Shown: positions 36,296 through 45,978, numbered from the stretch's first letter. The stretch is 50,524 bases of DNA from Wenzhouxiangellaceae bacterium (GCA_018334995.1 JAGXKW010000020.1:1-50524), one strand, 5' to 3'. Notes: a model not told the origin generated them from the letters alone. Numbers and translations: made by a program.

Positions 36296-38845
36296 ATGCC
36301 ATCGAGCGAATCCGCCACGCACCAGCCGGCCCTGCCCGTCGACGCGCTGCTGCCGCGGCTGCTGGCAGCGCTGGCCGAACAGTCCACGGCCGTGCTGCAG
36401 GCGCCGCCCGGCGCCGGCAAGACCACGCGCGTGCCGCTGGCGCTGCTGGATGCGCCCTGGCGCGGCGACCGGAAGATCCTGATGCTGGAACCGCGCCGTC
36501 TGGCCGCGCGGGCCGCGGCGCGGTTCATGTCGAAGTCGCTCGGCGAGCCGGTGGGCACCACGGTCGGCTTCCGCACCCGGGTGGAAACGAAAGTCTCGGC
36601 GCACACCCGAATCGAGGTGGTCACCGAGGGCATCCTGGTGCGCATGCTGCAGCGCGACCCGGAGCTGGCCGACTGCGCGGCGGTGCTGTTCGACGAATTC
36701 CACGAGCGCTCGCTGAATGCCGACCTGGGCCTGGCGCTGGTGCACGAATCGCAGCAGGCGCTCCGGCCCGGCCTGCGCATCGTCGTCATGTCGGCCACGC
36801 TGGACGCCGAACCATTGGCCGCACTGCTCGAAGACGCGCCGGTGCTCACCAGCGCGGGCCGGCACCATCCGGTGGATATCGAATACCGGCCACCGCGGCG
36901 CGAACAGCGCCTGCCCGATGCGGTCGCCGCAGCGGTGCGTCATGCACTGGCCCACCAGCCCGGCTCGCTGCTGGTCTTCCTGCCCGGCGTGGGTGAGATC
37001 CGCGCGGTGCACGATCGCCTGAAAGGCATCCTGAGTACCGATGTCGACCTGCAACCCCTTTACGGCGCGCTGGAACCCGCCATCCAGGACGCCGCAATCG
37101 CCCCGTCGGCCACCGGCCGGCGCAAGGTGGTACTGGCCACCTCGATCGCCGAGACCAGCCTGACCATCGAAGGCATCCGTGTAGTCATCGATGCCGGCCT
37201 CGAGCGGCGCGCCCGGTTCGACGCCGGATCCGGCATGACCCGCCTGGTCACAAGGCGCGTATCGCGCGCGGCGGCCGAACAGCGCGCCGGGCGCGCCGGG
37301 CGGGTAGAACCCGGCGTGTGCTATCGCCTCTGGAGTGAATCGGAGCACAAATCCCTGCCCGCGTTCACACCGCCGGAAATACTCGAAGCCGATCTGGCGG
37401 GGCTGGTGCTGGAACTCGCGCACTGGGGCACGCGTGATCCCGAAGCGCTGACCTGGCTGAATCCGCCGCCGGGCGCGCACTGGAACCAGGCGCTCGAACT
37501 GCTGGGCTGGCTGGACGCGCTGGACGCTACCGGCGCAATCACCGTCACCGGCCGCAAGATGCTCGAAGCCGGGATACACCCTCGGCTGGCGCACATGCTG
37601 GTGCGAAGCCGCGAGCTCGGCGCCGGCGGCACCGGCGCCAGGCTGGCGGCGCTGCTGAGCGAACGCGACATCATGGGCGGCCGGGCCGGCGCGGACATCG
37701 AACTGCGATTGTCCGCAATGAAGATGGGGCGCGCGGGACGGGGCCACGCGCCGGCGCCGGAGAAGCCCGCCGACGTGAATCGGGGCCGCATCCAGGCAGT
37801 AGAGAAACTCGCCCGCAGGCTCGCCGGCGATGGTCGCGACAATCGGACCGATACAACCGAAAGCATCGATCCCGGCGCGCTGCTGGCGCTGGCTTTCCCG
37901 GACCGGGTCGCGAAACGCCGGCCCGGCGGCCCGGCCCGTTTCCAGCTCAGCAACGGCAAGGGCGCCTGGCTGCCCGACGACGATCCACTGGCCGGCAGCG
38001 AATGGCTGGTCGCCGCCGAACTCGACGGCAAGGCACGCGAAGCGCGGATATTCCTGGCCGCCCGCACCGACCGGGCGGCAATCGAGCGCGCGCTGGAAGC
38101 GCACATCGAGGAAACCGAAGCCGCCGAATGGGACGACCGGCGCGGCACCGTGACGGTCCGGCGCGAACGCCGGCTGGGTGCGCTGGTGCTGGAGCGGAAA
38201 CCCGCCGGAACGCCAACGCCGGAACTGATCGCCCAGGGGCTGCTGGATGCAGTGCGAAACCGGGGCCTGCATGCGTTGAACTGGACCGAGGCCGCGCGAC
38301 AGCTTGGCCACCGGGTCGAACTGATGCGTGAACTCGAGCCGGATGGATGGCCGCCCTTCGATCCCGAGTCGCTGACCGCCACACTGGACGATTGGTTGGC
38401 CCCGTTCCTGGCCGGGCTCACGCATTGGCGCCAGGTGGAGAAGATGGACCTGGTGCCGGCCCTGGAGAACCGCCTCGGCTACACGCGCAAGCAGCGGCTG
38501 GACCGGCTTGCACCCACCAGGCTGAAAGTGCCGGCCGGCTCCGAAGTGCGTCTCGACTACGGCGCCGAAGGCGGCCCCGTGCTGGCGGTCAAGCTGCAGG
38601 CCGTGTTCGGGTGGCGCGCAACCCCGCGCATCGCCGACGGCCGCGTGCCGGTGGTTCTGCACCTGCTTTCCCCGGCCGGCCGGCCGCTGGCCATCACCGC
38701 CGACCTTGAAAGCTTCTGGGCCAACGCCTACCCGGAAGTCGCGCGTGACATGCGGGGGCGCTATCCCAAGCATCCGTGGCCGGCCGATCCGCTGGGCGCG
38801 GCGGCGACCATGCGGACGAAGAATCGCCGTTCGCGGGATGACTGA
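36296..38845 (+). CDS. hrpB: ATP-dependent helicase HrpB
   Basis: DExH-box helicase of 849 residues. Walker A GAGKTT is at 39-44, the DEFH box at 133-136, then SATLDAEPL. The motif EQRAGRAGRVEPGVCYRLWS (motif VI) and the HrpB C-terminal domain (WPPFDPESLTATLDDWLAPF, HPWPADPLGAAATMRTKNRR at the end) are present. The RNA or DNA target of HrpB is not settled; it is non-essential in E. coli. ATG at 36296 is chosen from family alignment; no strong ribosome site is seen. It is divergent from the fused E1 gene. Confidence 0.95.
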   Translation: MPSSESATHQPALPVDALLPRLLAALAEQSTAVLQAPPGAGKTTRVPLALLDAPWRGDRKILMLEPRRLAARAAARFMSKSLGEPVGTTVGFRTRVETKVSAHTRIEVVTEGILVRMLQRDPELADCAAVLFDEFHERSLNADLGLALVHESQQALRPGLRIVVMSATLDAEPLAALLEDAPVLTSAGRHHPVDIEYRPPRREQRLPDAVAAAVRHALAHQPGSLLVFLPGVGEIRAVHDRLKGILSTDVDLQPLYGALEPAIQDAAIAPSATGRRKVVLATSIAETSLTIEGIRVVIDAGLERRARFDAGSGMTRLVTRRVSRAAAEQRAGRAGRVEPGVCYRLWSESEHKSLPAFTPPEILEADLAGLVLELAHWGTRDPEALTWLNPPPGAHWNQALELLGWLDALDATGAITVTGRKMLEAGIHPRLAHMLVRSRELGAGGTGARLAALLSERDIMGGRAGADIELRLSAMKMGRAGRGHAPAPEKPADVNRGRIQAVEKLARRLAGDGRDNRTDTTESIDPGALLALAFPDRVAKRRPGGPARFQLSNGKGAWLPDDDPLAGSEWLVAAELDGKAREARIFLAARTDRAAIERALEAHIEETEAAEWDDRRGTVTVRRERRLGALVLERKPAGTPTPELIAQGLLDAVRNRGLHALNWTEAARQLGHRVELMRELEPDGWPPFDPESLTATLDDWLAPFLAGLTHWRQVEKMDLVPALENRLGYTRKQRLDRLAPTRLKVPAGSEVRLDYGAEGGPVLAVKLQAVFGWRATPRIADGRVPVVLHLLSPAGRPLAITADLESFWANAYPEVARDMRGRYPKHPWPADPLGAAATMRTKNRRSRDD

Positions 38846-39041
38846 AGCACGCTTCGATCTCGTTACACGGCTGGCGCCGTGCAGGCGGCCGTGCTGAAGC
38901 CGGATTCAGCTTCAGCCTGACCTCCAAATGCAAAGTCGACTTCAACGTCTGAATCAAAGGCGTTTCGCCTCGCGCTTCGCGCCTGCAGACGAGTTCAGGG
39001 GGCCTCGGGGCAATCCCACCGGCCGCACAGGCCGAAAAGCG

Positions 39042-39764
39042 TCAATACATGTGTTGCCCGCCATTGATCGACAGCGTCGACCCGGTGATGAACCCGGCGT
39101 CGGGCGATACCAGGAAGGTCACGCCGCGGGCGATTTCATCGGGCTGGCCGAGCCGGCCGACCGGAATGCGCGAGACGATCTTCTCCAGGACTCGCTCGGG
39201 CACCTTGGCGACCATGCTGGTCTCGATGTAGCCGGGCGCGATGGCGTTGACCGTGATGCCCTTGGCCGCGCCCTCCTGGGCGAGCGCCTTGGTGAAGCCG
39301 TGGATGCCGGACTTGGCCGCGGCATAATTGACCTGGCCGTACTGGCCGGCCTGGCCGTTGATCGAGCCGATGTTGACGATACGGCCGTACTCGCGCTCGC
39401 GCATGCCCTCGATGACGGCCCGGCACATGTTGAAGCACGAGCTCAGGTTGGTCTGGATGACCTGCTGCCAGTGCTCGGGCGTCATCTTGTGGAGGGTGCC
39501 GTCGCGCGTGATTCCGGCGTTGTTGACCAGCACGCTGACCGGGCCGAGGTCGGCCTCGACGCGCGCCACGCCGTCCCGGCAGGCCTCGAAATCACTGACG
39601 TCCCACTGGTAGGGACGCGCGCCGCTGGCGGCAGCAAACTTTTCGGCAGCCTCGGTGTTGCCGCCGTAGTTGGCCGCGACCGTGAGTCCTTCGTGGATCA
39701 GCGCCTCGGAGATGGCCGCGCCGATTCCCCTGGTTCCCCCGGTGACGATTGCAACCTGGCTCAT
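39042..39764 (-). CDS. phaB: Acetoacetyl-CoA reductase (PhaB-like SDR)
   Basis: NADPH-dependent reductase giving (R)-3-hydroxybutyryl-CoA for polyhydroxyalkanoate synthesis, 240 residues. VTGGTRGIG (7-15), NNAGITRDGTLHKM, NIGSINGQAGQYGQVNY and the catalytic Ser134, Tyr147 and Lys151 are present. The QYGQVNYAAAKSGIHGFTKA segment and ending TLSINGGQHMY are typical of PhaB rather than FabG. GGGG stands eight bases before the ATG. No PHA synthase or thiolase gene is adjacent, so the polymer role is inferred. The 196 bp before hrpB hold a small hairpin (GCTGAAGC at 38893 with GCTTCAGC at 38909). Confidence 0.88.
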   Translation of the reverse strand: MSQVAIVTGGTRGIGAAISEALIHEGLTVAANYGGNTEAAEKFAAASGARPYQWDVSDFEACRDGVARVEADLGPVSVLVNNAGITRDGTLHKMTPEHWQQVIQTNLSSCFNMCRAVIEGMREREYGRIVNIGSINGQAGQYGQVNYAAAKSGIHGFTKALAQEGAAKGITVNAIAPGYIETSMVAKVPERVLEKIVSRIPVGRLGQPDEIARGVTFLVSPDAGFITGSTLSINGGQHMY

Positions 39765-39853
39765 GTGCTACCCCGATGTGTTTGAATTGTCGCGAAATTG
39801 TGGACCCTGTACCCGCAAAAGTAACTATGCAGTGCACAACAAGGCCTCCGTAG

Positions 39854-40720
39854 TCACGATTTCCGGCGTTTCTGTCGGATCAGCGCCGAGATGTCCCTGC
39901 CGGTCTCGCCGCCCTCGACCAGGCGCCGATAATCTTCCAGCGCGTTCGGCAGCACCGAGGATTCGAACGAGAGATCATCGAGCAGCGATGCGCAGATCTT
40001 CAGGTCCTTGAGCAGAAGCCTGGGATCGAAGCCGGTCTCGAACGAGTCGGCCAGCATGGTCGCCCCGCGCTTTTCCAGGAACCAGTTGCCGGCCGCACCG
40101 CCGCCCAGCAATTCCAGCATGTCGTCCTGCGGCAGGCCCAGTTCCTCGACGATGGCCAGGCCCTCGCATACCGCTTCGGCAATGCCGGCGACGATCAACT
40201 GGTTGACCGCCTTCGCCGACTGCCCGGCCCCGGCCGGGCCCAGGTGTCGCCATGCCTTGCCGTAGGCCGCGAACACGGGCTCGAGTCGTTCGAACGCGTC
40301 CGGGTCACCGCCGGCCATGATCGCGAGCTGACCGTTCTTCGCACCCTCGACGCCGCCGGTGACCGGCGCGTCGACGAAGCCCACATCCAGGTCGCGCAGC
40401 CTTTCTGCGACTTCGCGCGCCGTCGCCGGCGCGACCGTGGAGTGGTCGACCACGATCATGCCCGGACGCAGGCCGGGCTCGAGCTCGCCAATCACGGCAC
40501 GCAGGTCGTCGTCGGCCGAAACGCAGACCGCGACGACGTCGACGCGGCGGGCCAGCGCCGCCGGCGAGCCTGCAACCTCGACGCCTTCATGCGTCCGGGC
40601 AAACGCGTCGGACTTGTCGCGGCTGCGGTTCCAGACGCCGGCCAGCAGGCCGCGGCGGTGCAGATGGCCGGCCATGGGCGCGCCCATCGCACCCAGTCCG
40701 AGGAATCCTGTCGTGATCAT
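39854..40720 (-). CDS. 3-hydroxyisobutyrate-dehydrogenase-like NAD(P)-dependent oxidoreductase
   Basis: Beta-hydroxyacid dehydrogenase of 288 residues. The Rossmann loop FLGLGAMGAPMAGHL is at the N terminus, then the substrate motif FVDAPVTGGVEGAKNGQLAI, and catalytic Lys in GQSAKAVNQLIVAG. Possible substrates are 3-hydroxyisobutyrate, tartronate semialdehyde or succinic semialdehyde; the sequence does not decide. ATG at 40720 is preceded by GGAG at 11 bases. It lies upstream of phaB on the same strand, with 89 bp between, so the two may be expressed together. Confidence 0.85.
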   Translation of the reverse strand: MITTGFLGLGAMGAPMAGHLHRRGLLAGVWNRSRDKSDAFARTHEGVEVAGSPAALARRVDVVAVCVSADDDLRAVIGELEPGLRPGMIVVDHSTVAPATAREVAERLRDLDVGFVDAPVTGGVEGAKNGQLAIMAGGDPDAFERLEPVFAAYGKAWRHLGPAGAGQSAKAVNQLIVAGIAEAVCEGLAIVEELGLPQDDMLELLGGGAAGNWFLEKRGATMLADSFETGFDPRLLLKDLKICASLLDDLSFESSVLPNALEDYRRLVEGGETGRDISALIRQKRRKS

Positions 40721-40810
40721 TGGCGGGCGGCTCCGGTTCGGAATGCAGAGCTTGCTAGTGTACCCCGCCGCAAATCCTGAAGCTTTCAGCGGCCGTCGGG
40801 CTGGTATCCG

Positions 40811-42646
40811 CTACAGCATCGACAACAGCTGATAGGCGGCCACCGCGCCCAGGTAACCGGCCGCGCCGTAGACCATGAACATCTTTGCCGGCAGTCTCCA
40901 GGAGCCCGATTCGCGCGCCAGGATGACCATGGTCGACACGCACATCAGCGCAATCGAAAAGAACACCAGCAGCGCCACGCCCGAGGCCAGCTCCAGACCG
41001 CTTGAATGCACGCGCTCGACCAGCGGCACCATGTTCTGCTCGGCGAACTCGATGCCGAAGATGGTGCCCAGCGTGCCGACGAACACCTCCCGCGCGAGGA
41101 ACGAGGTCAGGATCGCGACGCCGTAGCGCCAGTCCAGCCCCAGCGGGGCGAATACCGGTTCGATGGCGCGCCCGATCGCGGCCAGCCAGGAGTATTGCAG
41201 CTCCGCCCCGCCGTTGGGAAAGTAGCCCAGGATCCAGACCACGATCGTCACGCCGAGAATGACGCCGCCTGCGGCGGTCACGAAGTGCTTGCAGCGATGC
41301 ACGGATCGTTGCAGCAACGGCTTCAGCGCCGGCATCCGATACGCCGGCATCTCCAGGATGAACGGCACGTCGCTCTCCCGGTGCGCGGCGCGGCGCGAAG
41401 CCAGGCCGGTCACCAGCAGCCCTGCGGTCAGGCCGAAGAAATACAGCCCGAACATCGCCAGGCCCTGGATCCCCACCAGGCCGCCGAGCGCGGTGGTCTG
41501 CGGAATGAACACCGCGATCAGGAGCGCATAGACCGGCAACCGGGCCGAGCACGGCATCAGCGGAATCGCCATGTAAGTCAGGCGGCGCTTTGTCGGCGAA
41601 TCGATTGCGCGCGCGGCATAGACGCCCGGAATCGCGCAGGCCACGCCCGAAAGCATCGGAATGAAGCTCTTGCCGGTCAGACCGAACATGCGCAGCGGCC
41701 GGTGACAGATCAGGGCCGCGCGCGCCATGTATCCCGAATCCTCGAGCAGGCCGACGATCAGCGTCAGCACGAAAATCTGCGGAACGAACACCAGGAAGGC
41801 GCCGACCCCGGAAAAGATGGCGTCGGAGGTGAAGTCCGCGGCCAGGCCCGGACCCAGCAAGGGCATCAGCCAGCCGGCGATCGCGGCCAGGCCGCTTTCC
41901 ACCGCATCCATCGCCGGCGCCGCGCCGGTGAAGATCGACTGGAACAGCAGATACATGATCGCGAAGAAGGCCAGTCCGCCGAACCACGAATGCAGGAAGA
42001 ATGCATCCAGCCGATTTTGCGAACGCACCAGCATGTCGCCGCGTGGACCGAATCGCTGTGCCAGACGATGCGCGGTCTTCTGCACGAGGACGTCATCATT
42101 GATTTCGATGTCGGGCGCGGCTCTTGACGGCTTCGGCGGTGGCGAACGCCGCAACAGTTCGACGAGCTCGTCCATGCCGCGTCCGGTACGCGCCGACAGC
42201 GCCACCACGGGCACCGCCAGTTCACGCGACAGCCCGGCCAGATCCAGCTCGATGCCGTGGCTGTCGAGCACGTCCATCAGGTTTGCCGCGACGATGACCT
42301 GCTTGCCCTTGCGCCGGGCACGGCGAATGACCTGCAGGGTCAGGTAGAGGCTTTTTTCCATGCGCGTAACGTCGACGACGCAGACTACGTGCGAGACCTC
42401 GGGATCTTCCAGGCCGGTGTGGAACTGTTGCACCGCGACCGTTTCATCGGCCGAAAGCGCCCGCAGCGAGTAGCTGCCCGGATAGTCGACAAGCGTAACC
42501 CCCTCGATATCGGCCATTGCGCCCTGGGCGAGCTCGATGGTGATGCCGGGAAAATTGGCGACCTTCTGGCGCAAGCCGGTCAGCCGGTTGAACAACAGGC
42601 TCTTGCCGCAGTTGGGGCTGCCCACCAGCATCACGCGCCGGGTCAT
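40811..42646 (-). CDS. feoB: Ferrous iron transport protein B
   Basis: GTP-dependent inner-membrane Fe2+ transporter of 611 residues. The G domain has G1 GSPNCGKS (9-16), G3 DYPG (54-57) and G4 NLMD (122-125). The membrane part has two Gate modules, LEDSGYMARAAL with CAIPGVYAARAI, and LAREVFVGTLGTIFGIEFAE. It is shorter than E. coli FeoB (773 residues) but all core parts are present. ATG at 42646 overlaps the feoA stop by ATGA. A Fur-like box lies upstream of feoA. Confidence 0.95.
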   Translation of the reverse strand: MTRRVMLVGSPNCGKSLLFNRLTGLRQKVANFPGITIELAQGAMADIEGVTLVDYPGSYSLRALSADETVAVQQFHTGLEDPEVSHVVCVVDVTRMEKSLYLTLQVIRRARRKGKQVIVAANLMDVLDSHGIELDLAGLSRELAVPVVALSARTGRGMDELVELLRRSPPPKPSRAAPDIEINDDVLVQKTAHRLAQRFGPRGDMLVRSQNRLDAFFLHSWFGGLAFFAIMYLLFQSIFTGAAPAMDAVESGLAAIAGWLMPLLGPGLAADFTSDAIFSGVGAFLVFVPQIFVLTLIVGLLEDSGYMARAALICHRPLRMFGLTGKSFIPMLSGVACAIPGVYAARAIDSPTKRRLTYMAIPLMPCSARLPVYALLIAVFIPQTTALGGLVGIQGLAMFGLYFFGLTAGLLVTGLASRRAAHRESDVPFILEMPAYRMPALKPLLQRSVHRCKHFVTAAGGVILGVTIVVWILGYFPNGGAELQYSWLAAIGRAIEPVFAPLGLDWRYGVAILTSFLAREVFVGTLGTIFGIEFAEQNMVPLVERVHSSGLELASGVALLVFFSIALMCVSTMVILARESGSWRLPAKMFMVYGAAGYLGAVAAYQLLSML

Positions 42647-42894
42647 GCTTTCACCCCTTCGGCCTGCATCAGGATATGACCGGCGATTTCGCGGTCCAGC
42701 GAGAACACCGTATTGCTGACCCGATAGACGCGGGGTGCGCCGAACGCGGGCTGGCGCAGGCAGGTCACGCGCTCGCCGCCATGGAAACCCATTTCAGTCA
42801 GCCGCTGGCGATACGCCTCGGGCAAGGCCGGGTCGAAACCGGCAATGACGGCCCGCTGGCCCGTGCCCAGAACCCAGAGTGGAATGCTGTCCAT
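42643..42894 (-). CDS. feoA: Ferrous iron transport protein A
   Basis: An 83-residue cytosolic SH3-like protein needed for FeoB activity. The pattern LPEAYRQRLTEMGFHGGERV, then a basic segment and SLDREIAGHILMQ, is that of FeoA. ATG at 42894 was chosen because MDSIPLWVLGTGQRAVI is the natural start; the frame opens at 43038. Translationally coupled to feoB. Confidence 0.88.
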   Translation of the reverse strand: MDSIPLWVLGTGQRAVIAGFDPALPEAYRQRLTEMGFHGGERVTCLRQPAFGAPRVYRVSNTVFSLDREIAGHILMQAEGVKA

Positions 42895-42935
42895 TTCCCG
42901 CGCAACCCTCGCGCTTGCGGCAACCCAAAGAATAT

Positions 42936-42954
42936 GCAAACGATACTTGTTTAC
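42936..42954. promoter_or_regulatory. Fur-box-like sequence upstream of feoAB
   Basis: GCAAACGATACTTGTTTAC matches the 19-bp Fur consensus (GATAATGATAATCATTATC) at 11 of 19 positions and lies 42-60 bp before the feoA ATG. No good -35/-10 pair was assigned. Confidence 0.5.
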
Positions 42955-43055
42955 ATTTGCGGCCGTATTGATCGAGCGCAATTTTTGCCGACGACACCCC
43001 CGGATCTCAGTCTCGTAGCCGGGGTCAGCGAATCGCACCCGGGATCAGTGCCGGT

Positions 43056-43106
43056 CCGGGGGCTGCGTGCAGCCCCGGATGCGCGCGGCGCGCTTATCCG
43101 GCCTAC
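43056..43106. repeat. REP-like element downstream of speA
   Basis: A GC hairpin (CCGGGGGCTGC, GT, GCAGCCCCGG; 43056-43078) is joined to CCGGATGCGCGCGGCGCGC then TTATCCGGCCTAC (43075-43106), which strongly resembles the E. coli REP/PU sequence ending CTTATCCGGCCTAC. It begins 20 bp after the speA stop in the direction of transcription. Confidence 0.75.
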
Positions 43107-43126
43107 AAAAACGAATTCCTGCTGCG

Positions 43127-45001
43127 TCAGTCGCCGGCCAGATAGGTGTAGGCCGAGAGACCCTCGGTGAGCAGGCGTTCGATGGCCTGGGCCTGCTCAC
43201 GTTCCAGCCCGGCCGCCGAAACCCGGGCCCGGCAGGCGGCCAGCAGCTGGCGCGGCTGGAAGCCGACCAGTTCCAGCAGGCTGTCGGCGGTGTCTCCCGG
43301 ACGCGCGTTGCGCAGCGAGAATCCGCCTTCTGCAAGCACCACGTCGACGCTGTCGGTATCGCCGAACAGGTTGTGGATATCGCCCAGGGTTTCCTGGTAG
43401 GCGCCGGCCATGAAGATGCCCAGCAGGTACTCCTCGTTCTCGGCCACCTCGTGCACGGCCAGCGTCGGTTCCAGCAGGCCGCGTTCGACGTACTGATCGA
43501 TGCGTCCGTCGGAATCGCAGGTCAGGTCTTCCAGCACCGCACGCCGGGTCGGTTCCTCGTCCAGGCGCTGCAGCGGCACGATGGGAAATACCTGGTCGAT
43601 GGCCCAGATATCGGGCAGCGACTGGAAGATGGAAAGATTGATGAAGTACTTGTCCGAAAGCTGGAACCGGATCCGGTCGCGCAGTTCGCGGTGCCGCCTG
43701 TGCTCGGGATCCAGCCTGTCGGCCACGCGTTTCAGGATGGCGAAGTACAGCGGTTCGAGACGCGCGCGGTCGGTCAGCGGCAGATCGCCGTAGAGAAACA
43801 GGTTGCGTCCCTCTTCCAGCCAGTGCTCGGCTTCCAGGAAGGTTTCTTCGGGTTCGCGGTTTTCGATGTCGGACAGCAATTCGCCGAGGTGGACCACCAC
43901 CGGGTGGCTGCGTTCGGAAATCGTGAACTCCAGGCCGCTGGGGAATCGTTCGGTAGCGGTCACGTTGGTCACCAGCACGGCGTGGTGGGCGGTGAGCGCC
44001 CGGCCGGATTCGGAGACCAGGTCCGGCATCGCGATTTCACGCTCGCGACAAAGCTCGGCCAGCCCGGCAACGATGGCCTGTGCGTATTGCGTCATGGAAT
44101 AGTTCATCGAGCAGAACGTGCGCGACCGGCCCCCTTCGTAATCGACGCCGAGCCCGCCGCCGATGTCCAGTGTCGCGATCGGAACGCCGGCGCCGACCAG
44201 CTCGGCATAGTAGCGGCCCGCTTCGCGCACCCCGTTCTGAATGTCGCGCAGGTTGGAAATCTGCGACCCCATGTGGAAATGCAGCAGCCTGAACCAGTCC
44301 ACGCAGCCGGCTTCGCGGATGGTCTCGACCAGTTCGAGCAGCTGGCTCGCCGCCAGTCCGAACTTGGCTCGTTCGCCGCCGGTATTCTGCCAGTTGCCCT
44401 TGCCCAGCGCGGACAGACGCAGCCGCACGCCCAGCACCGGGGCCACGCCCATTGCACGGGCGTGGCTGTGAATCAACGGCCATTCGCCGGGCTTTTCGAT
44501 GACGATCACAACGTTCAGGCCCAGCAGGACGGCGCTGAGCGCCAGGCGCACGTACTGGGCGTCCTTGTACCCATTGCATACCACGGTTCCGCCGGGTCGG
44601 CTGACCGCCAGCGCCGTGATCAGCTCCGGCTTGCTGCCGACTTCCAGGCCGAGGCCGGGTACCGAAGCCAGTGCGCCGACCACCGAGGCCTGCTGGTTGA
44701 CCTTGATCGGGTAAACCGGGGTATAGCTGCCGTCGTAGGCGGCATCGGCAATCGCATCCTCGAACGCTTCACGCAGGCGTCCGGCCCGGTGCTCGAGCAG
44801 GTCGGGAAAGCGCAGCAGCAGCGGCAGGCGCATGCCCTCGCCACGCGCCCGCGCCACGATCTCGCGCAGCGCCAGCCGGGGACCGTTCGGGCCGATCGGC
44901 GCGGCGACCAGAAGGCCGTCGCCATCGACGTCGAAAAGCCCTTCCGACCATTGCGGAATCGCATAACGGCGGCGGGCGCTGTCGGCGGAATCTGCGGTCA
45001 T
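43127..45001 (-). CDS. speA: Biosynthetic arginine decarboxylase
   Basis: PLP enzyme of 624 residues converting arginine to agmatine, the first step of polyamine synthesis from arginine. The PLP lysine is Lys100 in VYPIKVNQQ. Further motifs are VCNGYKDAQYVRLAL, RLLHFHMGSQISNLRDIQNG, LDIGGGLGVDYEG and the catalytic cysteine in LTCDSDGRIDQY. Length agrees with E. coli SpeA. ATG at 45001 begins MTADSADSARRRYAIPQWS. It is divergent from speE with 121 bp between; a TACAAT hexamer on the minus strand near 45032-45037 may be a -10 box. No agmatinase or agmatine deiminase lies here. Confidence 0.95.
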   Translation of the reverse strand: MTADSADSARRRYAIPQWSEGLFDVDGDGLLVAAPIGPNGPRLALREIVARARGEGMRLPLLLRFPDLLEHRAGRLREAFEDAIADAAYDGSYTPVYPIKVNQQASVVGALASVPGLGLEVGSKPELITALAVSRPGGTVVCNGYKDAQYVRLALSAVLLGLNVVIVIEKPGEWPLIHSHARAMGVAPVLGVRLRLSALGKGNWQNTGGERAKFGLAASQLLELVETIREAGCVDWFRLLHFHMGSQISNLRDIQNGVREAGRYYAELVGAGVPIATLDIGGGLGVDYEGGRSRTFCSMNYSMTQYAQAIVAGLAELCREREIAMPDLVSESGRALTAHHAVLVTNVTATERFPSGLEFTISERSHPVVVHLGELLSDIENREPEETFLEAEHWLEEGRNLFLYGDLPLTDRARLEPLYFAILKRVADRLDPEHRRHRELRDRIRFQLSDKYFINLSIFQSLPDIWAIDQVFPIVPLQRLDEEPTRRAVLEDLTCDSDGRIDQYVERGLLEPTLAVHEVAENEEYLLGIFMAGAYQETLGDIHNLFGDTDSVDVVLAEGGFSLRNARPGDTADSLLELVGFQPRQLLAACRARVSAAGLEREQAQAIERLLTEGLSAYTYLAGD

Positions 45002-45122
45002 GCGGATGGATCCGGAATTGACGAACAAGACATTGTACGGGAACGCCGACGGCCGCCCGCGCGGGCGCGCCCGTGCAGGCCGGCCGGTAGAATAAGCGGC
45101 ACCGACGCACCGAGGGAAACGC

Positions 45123-45959
45123 ATGCCGCCGATGGACGAAAACTGGTTCACTGAAATCTGCAGCGAGGCCGGGAGCGCGGTCGGCTGGGAAATCGAGGCG
45201 CATCTGGCCCACGTCGAAACCGAATTCCAGACCATCGACGTCTACCGCACTTCCCACTGGGGCAACCTGATGGTGATCGACGGTTTCGTGATGCTGACCA
45301 CGCGCGACAATTTTCTTTATCACGAGATGCTGGCCCATCCGGCGCTGTTTTCGCACCCGGCGCCGAAGCATGTCGCGATCATCGGCGGGGGCGACTGCGG
45401 CACGCTGCACCAGGTGCTGGCGCACCGCGATGTCGAATCGGCGGTGCAGTGCGAAATCGACGAGCAGGTCACACGGCTGAGCGAGGAACACTTTCCCGAG
45501 CTCTGCGCGCGCAACGACGACCCGCGCGCAACGCTGATCTTCGACGACGGCCTGGCCTGGATTCGCGACGCCGAACCGGGCGCGCTGGACGTGATCATCG
45601 TCGATTCCACCGATCCGATCGGGCCGGCCGAGGGGCTGTTCGGGCCGGCGTTCGTCGCCGACTGCCACAGGGCCCTGGCCGACGGCGGCATCCTGGTGCA
45701 GCAAAGCGAAAGCCCGCTGATCCACCAGCGCCTGATCGCCGGCATCCGGCAGAACATGGAACAGGCCGGCTTCGAGACCGTCCGCACCCTCGGTTTCCCG
45801 CAGCCGTGCTATCCGTCTGGCTGGTGGTCGTGCACCCAGGCGCGCAAGCACGGCCTGCTCGCGCCGCCGGAAGCCGAACGCTTCGCCGCCAGCGGCATCG
45901 TCACGCGCTACTACAACCCGGAAGTCCACCGCGGCGCGCTGGCCACGCAGATGCCGTGA
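45123..45959 (+). CDS. speE: Spermidine synthase
   Basis: Aminopropyltransferase of 278 residues making spermidine from putrescine and decarboxylated S-adenosylmethionine. WFTEICSEAGSAVGWEIEAH is a clear family start; the nucleotide motif is IIGGGDCGTLHQVLAH (Cys-Gly where Gly-Gly is usual). The gate motif VDSTDPIGPAEGLFGPAF and PCYPSGWWSCTQA are present. GAGGGA stands about ten bases before ATG at 45123. It is divergent from speA, and is followed by an array of 84-bp repeats. Confidence 0.95.
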   Translation: MPPMDENWFTEICSEAGSAVGWEIEAHLAHVETEFQTIDVYRTSHWGNLMVIDGFVMLTTRDNFLYHEMLAHPALFSHPAPKHVAIIGGGDCGTLHQVLAHRDVESAVQCEIDEQVTRLSEEHFPELCARNDDPRATLIFDDGLAWIRDAEPGALDVIIVDSTDPIGPAEGLFGPAFVADCHRALADGGILVQQSESPLIHQRLIAGIRQNMEQAGFETVRTLGFPQPCYPSGWWSCTQARKHGLLAPPEAERFAASGIVTRYYNPEVHRGALATQMP

Positions 45960-45978
45960 CACACGGAACCGCAGCCGG

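Noticed and set aside
36242-38773. 843-residue minus-strand open frame opposite hrpB
   Set aside because: Shadow of the HrpB coding strand, which has complete helicase motifs.
41006-42127. 373-residue plus-strand open frame opposite feoB
   Set aside because: Antisense of FeoB membrane helices; composition dominated by His, Arg and Gln.
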